Shown in pieces: positions 60,959 through 64,000 of a DNA stretch of 64,000 bases; the stretch's first letter is position 1; each line of letters opens with the position of its first letter. A program made the position numbers and the translations under genes. The notes below the pieces were generated by a model. It saw only the letters and a list, made by a program, of their open reading frames with translations. It had not been told where the DNA came from and ran no database searches. The stretch is from Hymenobacter taeanensis. Lineage in GTDB: Bacteria; Bacteroidota; Bacteroidia; Cytophagales; Hymenobacteraceae. Location: assembly GCF_013137895.1 (NCBI RefSeq), contig NZ_CP053538.1, forward strand, positions 62,001 through 126,000, given 5' to 3'.

Positions 60959-62092
60959 ATGCCTGCCTCCACGCTCCTCCCCGATTCGCTTCTGCTCAAT
61001 GGCCGCGAGTTTCGCTACCAGGATATTCAGCAGTACCCCGCCAACACTCCCGCTGATTTAAACGGCTATGAGGCCCGGGTACTTGATTTTTGCCGGCAGT
61101 GGCTAAACGGAGCGCAGGAGTTTGGCTTGCGCACCTCAGGCTCTACGGGTAAGCCCCAGCTGGTGCAAATGAAGCGGCGGCAGCTGGAGGCCTCTGCCCG
61201 CCGCACTGGCGACTACTTTGACCTGGGCCCCGGCGACCGAATGTTGGTGTGCCTGAACTGTGAGTTTGTGGGCGGCATCATGATGCTGGTACGGGCCTTT
61301 GAGCGCAACATGCACCTCACGATTGTAGAGCCCCAGGCCGACCCTATGGTGCTGGTGCCCGCCGCCACCTTTGATTTTGCCTCCTTCGTGCCGCTGCAAC
61401 TACGGGAGGTGCTGGCTAATGGCCATGGCCCGCGGCTAAACCGCATGAAGGCCATTCTGGTAGGTGGCGCCTCAGTAGAGAAAAGCCTGGAGAAAGAAAT
61501 TCAGAAGCTAAAAGTACCCGTGTACCTAACGTATGGCATGACGGAAACAGCCTCGCATATTGCCTTGCGCCGCCTCAACGGCCCCAGTGTCTCGCCATAC
61601 TACCAGGTGCTGCCGGGCATTCACGTAGGCCAGGATGAGCGCGGCTGCCTCACCGTTCGGGCAGATGTGACCAACGACCAGCTCATCACTACCAACGACC
61701 GAGTGCAGCTGCAGCCCGAAAACCACACGTTTGAGTGGCTGGGCCGCGCCGATTTTGTGATCAATAGCGGGGGCGTGAAAGTGCAGGCCGAAAAAGTGGA
61801 GCTGGTGCTGGAGGTTGCCCTCACCGAGCTAGGCCTGTCGCGGCGGGCGTTTGTGGCGGGGCGACCCGATGCCAGATTAGGCGAACAGGTGACAGTTATA
61901 ATAGAAGGCGCCCCGCTCCCACCCCACCAGCAGCAACAGCTACTGGCGCTGCTCACAGAACGCCTGGAGAAGTATGAGCGGCCGCGGGAGGTAGTGTATG
62001 TACCGCAGTTTAAAACCACTGCCTCGGGCAAGCTTGACCGCTTGGGCACCATGCGCGGGCAGGGTGCGGCGCCCCACCCGCACCAGCGGTAG
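60959..62092 (+). CDS. menE: o-Succinylbenzoate-CoA ligase-type acyl-CoA synthetase
   Basis: A 377-residue AMP-forming ligase, short as MenE proteins are in Bacteroidota. ATG 60959 (MPASTLL) is preferred; GTG 60926 is possible. Motifs: the P-loop LRTSGSTGKPQLVQMKRRQL, the TYGMTETASHIALRR adenylate-binding block, the hinge region LGRADFVINSGGVKVQAEKV, and the C-terminal catalytic Lys in TTASGKLDRLG. It activates o-succinylbenzoate for MenB. It is separated from menB by about 3 kb of unrelated genes. Assigned to MenE mainly by length and by the nearby men genes. Confidence 0.87.
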   Translation: MPASTLLPDSLLLNGREFRYQDIQQYPANTPADLNGYEARVLDFCRQWLNGAQEFGLRTSGSTGKPQLVQMKRRQLEASARRTGDYFDLGPGDRMLVCLNCEFVGGIMMLVRAFERNMHLTIVEPQADPMVLVPAATFDFASFVPLQLREVLANGHGPRLNRMKAILVGGASVEKSLEKEIQKLKVPVYLTYGMTETASHIALRRLNGPSVSPYYQVLPGIHVGQDERGCLTVRADVTNDQLITTNDRVQLQPENHTFEWLGRADFVINSGGVKVQAEKVELVLEVALTELGLSRRAFVAGRPDARLGEQVTVIIEGAPLPPHQQQQLLALLTERLEKYERPREVVYVPQFKTTASGKLDRLGTMRGQGAAPHPHQR

Positions 62093-62369
62093 AGTGCTAC
62101 TTTTGCTTTGCCGGCCGCATATTTATATGCAGGCAGCTTCTTACTTTCGTAATATATCCGTTGCTTTGCATACAGCAAACAGCGCATACTGGCGTACCCC
62201 TACTCAGGGGCCCTTACCGCTGTATCCTATTTCGCACTTTTTTCTGGCTTAGTCCCTGCTAAAGCCTTTTTACAGTTTTTTCAGCGCTGCTGTACTGTAG
62301 TGCTGTATTCTATTACTGCTTCTTGAACGGCTCTGCTGCGTGGTGCCGCCTACACTTTCAGCCCTTACC

Positions 62370-62801
62370 ATGAAACATTTTTTTACCGCTCTGTTGCTTG
62401 TTGGCGCAATTGCTACTACTACCGCCATGGCCCAGACCAAGCCGGTAACTCTTACTACCGCGCAGGAGCCGGTGCGCTATGAGTTCTGTGAGCTCATGCG
62501 CACGGGGGCCGCTCAGATTGGCAGGCCAGAGAAAGAAAAGAGCAACGACATTTTCGTGGATTTCGGTTACGGCTATGAGAAGTTGGGCGGCTCAGAGCAG
62601 GTAATGCGGGAAGCCGGAAAAATTCAGGTGTTTGCCACTACCATCAGCGCCCTCAACTACATGGGCTCCTTGGGCTGGGAAATTGTGCAGATTATTGAGC
62701 AGCCCACAAACTACAATGCAGCTGGCACCCCACTAAATCTGGTGTATCGGTATATGTTACGCCGGCCACTCACGGCCAAGGGGGTAGCTATACCCCGCTA
62801 A
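62370..62801 (+). CDS. Small secreted protein, DUF4177-like
   Basis: A 143-residue exported protein: signal peptide ending TTTAMAQ (residues ~1-21), then VRYEFCELMRTGAAQIGRPE, a Lys-rich loop, FVDFGYGYEKLGGSEQVMRE and the block ISALNYMGSLGWEIVQIIEQ. The LNxMGxxGWE[LI]Vxx motif is the hallmark of DUF4177, a small family of unknown function. The similarity rests on that motif. ATG 62370 gives a proper signal peptide; the frame from 62340 does not. A clear terminator follows. Confidence 0.65.
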   Translation: MKHFFTALLLVGAIATTTAMAQTKPVTLTTAQEPVRYEFCELMRTGAAQIGRPEKEKSNDIFVDFGYGYEKLGGSEQVMREAGKIQVFATTISALNYMGSLGWEIVQIIEQPTNYNAAGTPLNLVYRYMLRRPLTAKGVAIPR

Positions 62802-62822
62802 GTATATCATTCTCCTGCAAGT

Positions 62823-62863
62823 GAAAGCCCCGCAGCAGCTGTATCAGCTACTGCGGGGCTTTC
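62823..62863. terminator. Intrinsic terminator
   Basis: Arms GAAAGCCCCGCAGCAGCT (62823-62840) and AGCTACTGCGGGGCTTTC (62846-62863) with one mismatch; loop GTATC. It lies between two convergent genes and carries an A/T run on each side. Confidence 0.85.
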
Positions 62864-62884
62864 TATTATTGAGGTGCCAGGCCA

Positions 62885-63583
62885 CTAGTTGGTGGGCTTC
62901 AGGCCTTGTTGGGTAAACAACCGTTCATGGCCGCGCACAACCTTGACAAAGTCGCCGAGGAACAGCTTAACCCGCCCAAAGAAGATAATGCCGCTCATGT
63001 CATCCTCGGGAGCTTCACCGGCGGCTAAAGCTTGCCGGTACCCTCCCCCGGCTCCCACACCAACCCAGCGAAATATTCGGTAATGCGCAGCTACGGAAGG
63101 TTCCAGCATGTAAATAACTTCTTTGCTAGTGCGCCGCACCCCGCCATCGGGGAAGTAGTATTTCGTGTAGTAGCTCCCGGCGCCAAGCTGCAAAGGCGTA
63201 CTCAGCTCCCAGCGCTGGTTGCCAATAAACACATACTCGCCGTAGGCTGCCAAGTACCGAAACCGCACCTCATCGTGAGTGCCCGGCGGGGTACCTTCGG
63301 GCTGTGCAGCACGCGTGGGTACCCCGCCCGAAAGCCGGTATACACCCACGCCGGCCCGCCAGCGCCCGCGCCACTCAATGCCGCCTTTCACCCCATTGAT
63401 ACCTACCACTTTCCCGTTCAGAATAGAGAAGCGCTGGTCAAACTGAAAAACAGCCCGGCGGTGGGCCTGCCGCACAAAAGTGCTATCAGGAGGCAGTGCT
63501 GCGTTTGAGTAGGCCACCCTGCTCGCTCCTAACAGGAGTAGCAGACTGCTACAGGGCACATACGTCAGAGCTGAAATTTTCAC
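62885..63583 (-). CDS. Hypothetical secreted/outer-membrane beta-barrel-like protein
   Basis: A 232-residue protein from GTG 63583, which begins a signal peptide (MKISALTYVPCSSLLLLLGA with GTG read as Met). The mature part has amphipathic strands typical of small outer-membrane barrels: AVFQFDQRFSILNGKVVGIN, GGIEWRGRWRAGVGVYRLSG, RYLAAYGEYVFIGNQRWELS, LQLGAGSYYTKYYFP, PSVAAHYRIFRWVGVGAGGG. No family name is certain. A TACCTTTG box at 63595-63588 lies only 4 bp before the GTG, which suggests a leaderless mRNA or a start further in (GTG 63559). Confidence 0.6.
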   Translation of the reverse strand: MKISALTYVPCSSLLLLLGASRVAYSNAALPPDSTFVRQAHRRAVFQFDQRFSILNGKVVGINGVKGGIEWRGRWRAGVGVYRLSGGVPTRAAQPEGTPPGTHDEVRFRYLAAYGEYVFIGNQRWELSTPLQLGAGSYYTKYYFPDGGVRRTSKEVIYMLEPSVAAHYRIFRWVGVGAGGGYRQALAAGEAPEDDMSGIIFFGRVKLFLGDFVKVVRGHERLFTQQGLKPTN

Positions 63584-63587
63584 GGCG

Positions 63588-63595
63588 CAAAGGTA
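63588..63595 (-). promoter_or_regulatory. Predicted -7 box almost touching the start codon
   Basis: TACCTTTG on the minus strand, an exact TAnnTTTG. The GTG at 63583 begins 4 bp downstream, so transcription would start at or near the start codon. Confidence 0.35.
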
Positions 63596-63745
63596 CGCGT
63601 ACTTACATAGCCGCACTGCATTATATGCGAACAGTTCACCCGGCGGCTAGCGGCAGTTCACAGCCTTTGGGGTACGGTTCACCCGCTTTGCGCTTCTATA
63701 ACCCGTTCACAATGCGCAAGTTTGGGCTATCAACTCCTGACCGCC

Positions 63746-64000
63746 ATGCTACTCGCCCCCGATTCTTTGTTTTCCGTGGCCAACACCGTTGCTTTGCTGG
63801 GGTGGGGCCTGCTGCTTGTGGCGCCGCGCTGGCGCGCTACCCGGCGGCTGGTGCTGAGCGGGGCGCTGCCGTTGCTGCTGGCAGTGGCCTACGCCCTGCT
63901 AATTAGCTCGCACTACTTGGGGCCGCATTCTTCTGAGGGTGGGTTTAACTCTTTGGCTGAGGTAGCCGCCCTGTTCCAAGACCCGTGGGGCCTGCTGGCC
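63746..64000 (+). CDS. ABA4-like (DUF4281) membrane protein, N-terminal fragment
   Basis: An 85-codon open frame from ATG 63746 that runs off the window. It encodes MLLAPDSLFSVANTVALLGW, then GLLLVAPRWRATRRLVLSGA, a second helix LPLLLAVAYALLISSHYLG, and EVAALFQDPWGLLA at the edge. The opening (LF.VANxxALxGWxLL) and the closing FxDPWxLLAGW-type motif are characteristic of the ABA4-like/DUF4281 family, integral membrane proteins of ~150 residues; the plant member acts in neoxanthin formation. In bacteria the role is unknown, perhaps linked to carotenoids. Confidence 0.8.
   Translation, partial: MLLAPDSLFSVANTVALLGWGLLLVAPRWRATRRLVLSGALPLLLAVAYALLISSHYLGPHSSEGGFNSLAEVAALFQDPWGLLA

Overview
The window looks like a chromosomal segment of a Hymenobacter-like member of the Bacteroidota (Cytophagales). 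The evidence is moderately high GC with AT-rich gaps, a type IX secretion (T9SS) plug protein and a T9SS-sorted protease, a TonB-dependent receptor with a carboxypeptidase-regulatory-like N-terminus, many Bacteroidota-style lipoproteins, menaquinone genes, STM3941 and DUF6370 family proteins, and -7 boxes of the form TAnnTTTG. The genus is an inference; no rRNA or tRNA gene is visible.

Layout. 1-17 kb holds envelope and degradative genes: the end of an AI-2E family transporter, an M48 protease, the T9SS plug protein, a secreted Tudor/agenet-like protein, a divergent GH92/GH125 mannosidase pair, an ABC-F ATPase, a large S8 protease with SLH-like repeats and a T9SS tail, an amidase, and an SMP-30-like lipoprotein. 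17-28 kb is a signalling island: a PAS-only protein, a STAS-like protein, a five-PAS HisKA_3 kinase, a CheB-CheR-PAS fusion, a stand-alone CheB, a KGG stress protein, a LigD-phosphoesterase-like protein and a NarL-type regulator, with no CheA, CheW, receptor or motor gene. 28-40 kb holds an AsmA-like protein, a 2H phosphodiesterase, small secreted proteins, a LytTR regulator convergent with a hybrid kinase (PAS, HisKA, HATPase, REC, HPt), and a cell-wall amidase. 40-53 kb holds a deoxyhypusine synthase-like enzyme, HslV, a DPP-IV-like peptidase, a TonB receptor, and the pyruvate dehydrogenase E2 subunit with two lipoyl domains. 53-64 kb is the menaquinone region (thioesterase/menI, menF, menD, menB, then menE) mixed with methionine aminopeptidase and small unknowns; it ends in an ABA4-like gene cut by the window edge.

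How the genes fit together. MenF, MenD, MenE, MenB and the thioesterase cover isochorismate to DHNA except the MenC step; menC and menA are not in the window. The HisKA_3 kinase and the NarL regulator are a likely pair, with CheB/CheR-PAS proteins as possible modulators. The plug protein and the S8 protease are machine and cargo of the same secretion system.

Non-coding structure stands out. Nine of about twelve convergent gene junctions carry a long, mostly perfect inverted repeat (14-38 bp arms). A REP-like inverted repeat occurs three times between co-oriented genes. A different palindromic element sits in frame inside menD. The heptamer GGCCTAG/CTAGGCC is strongly over-represented by hand count, often at stop codons. 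A 17-bp inverted repeat lies between divergent promoters near 49.4 kb. Residue numbers below were counted by hand and are approximate unless a single residue is named.
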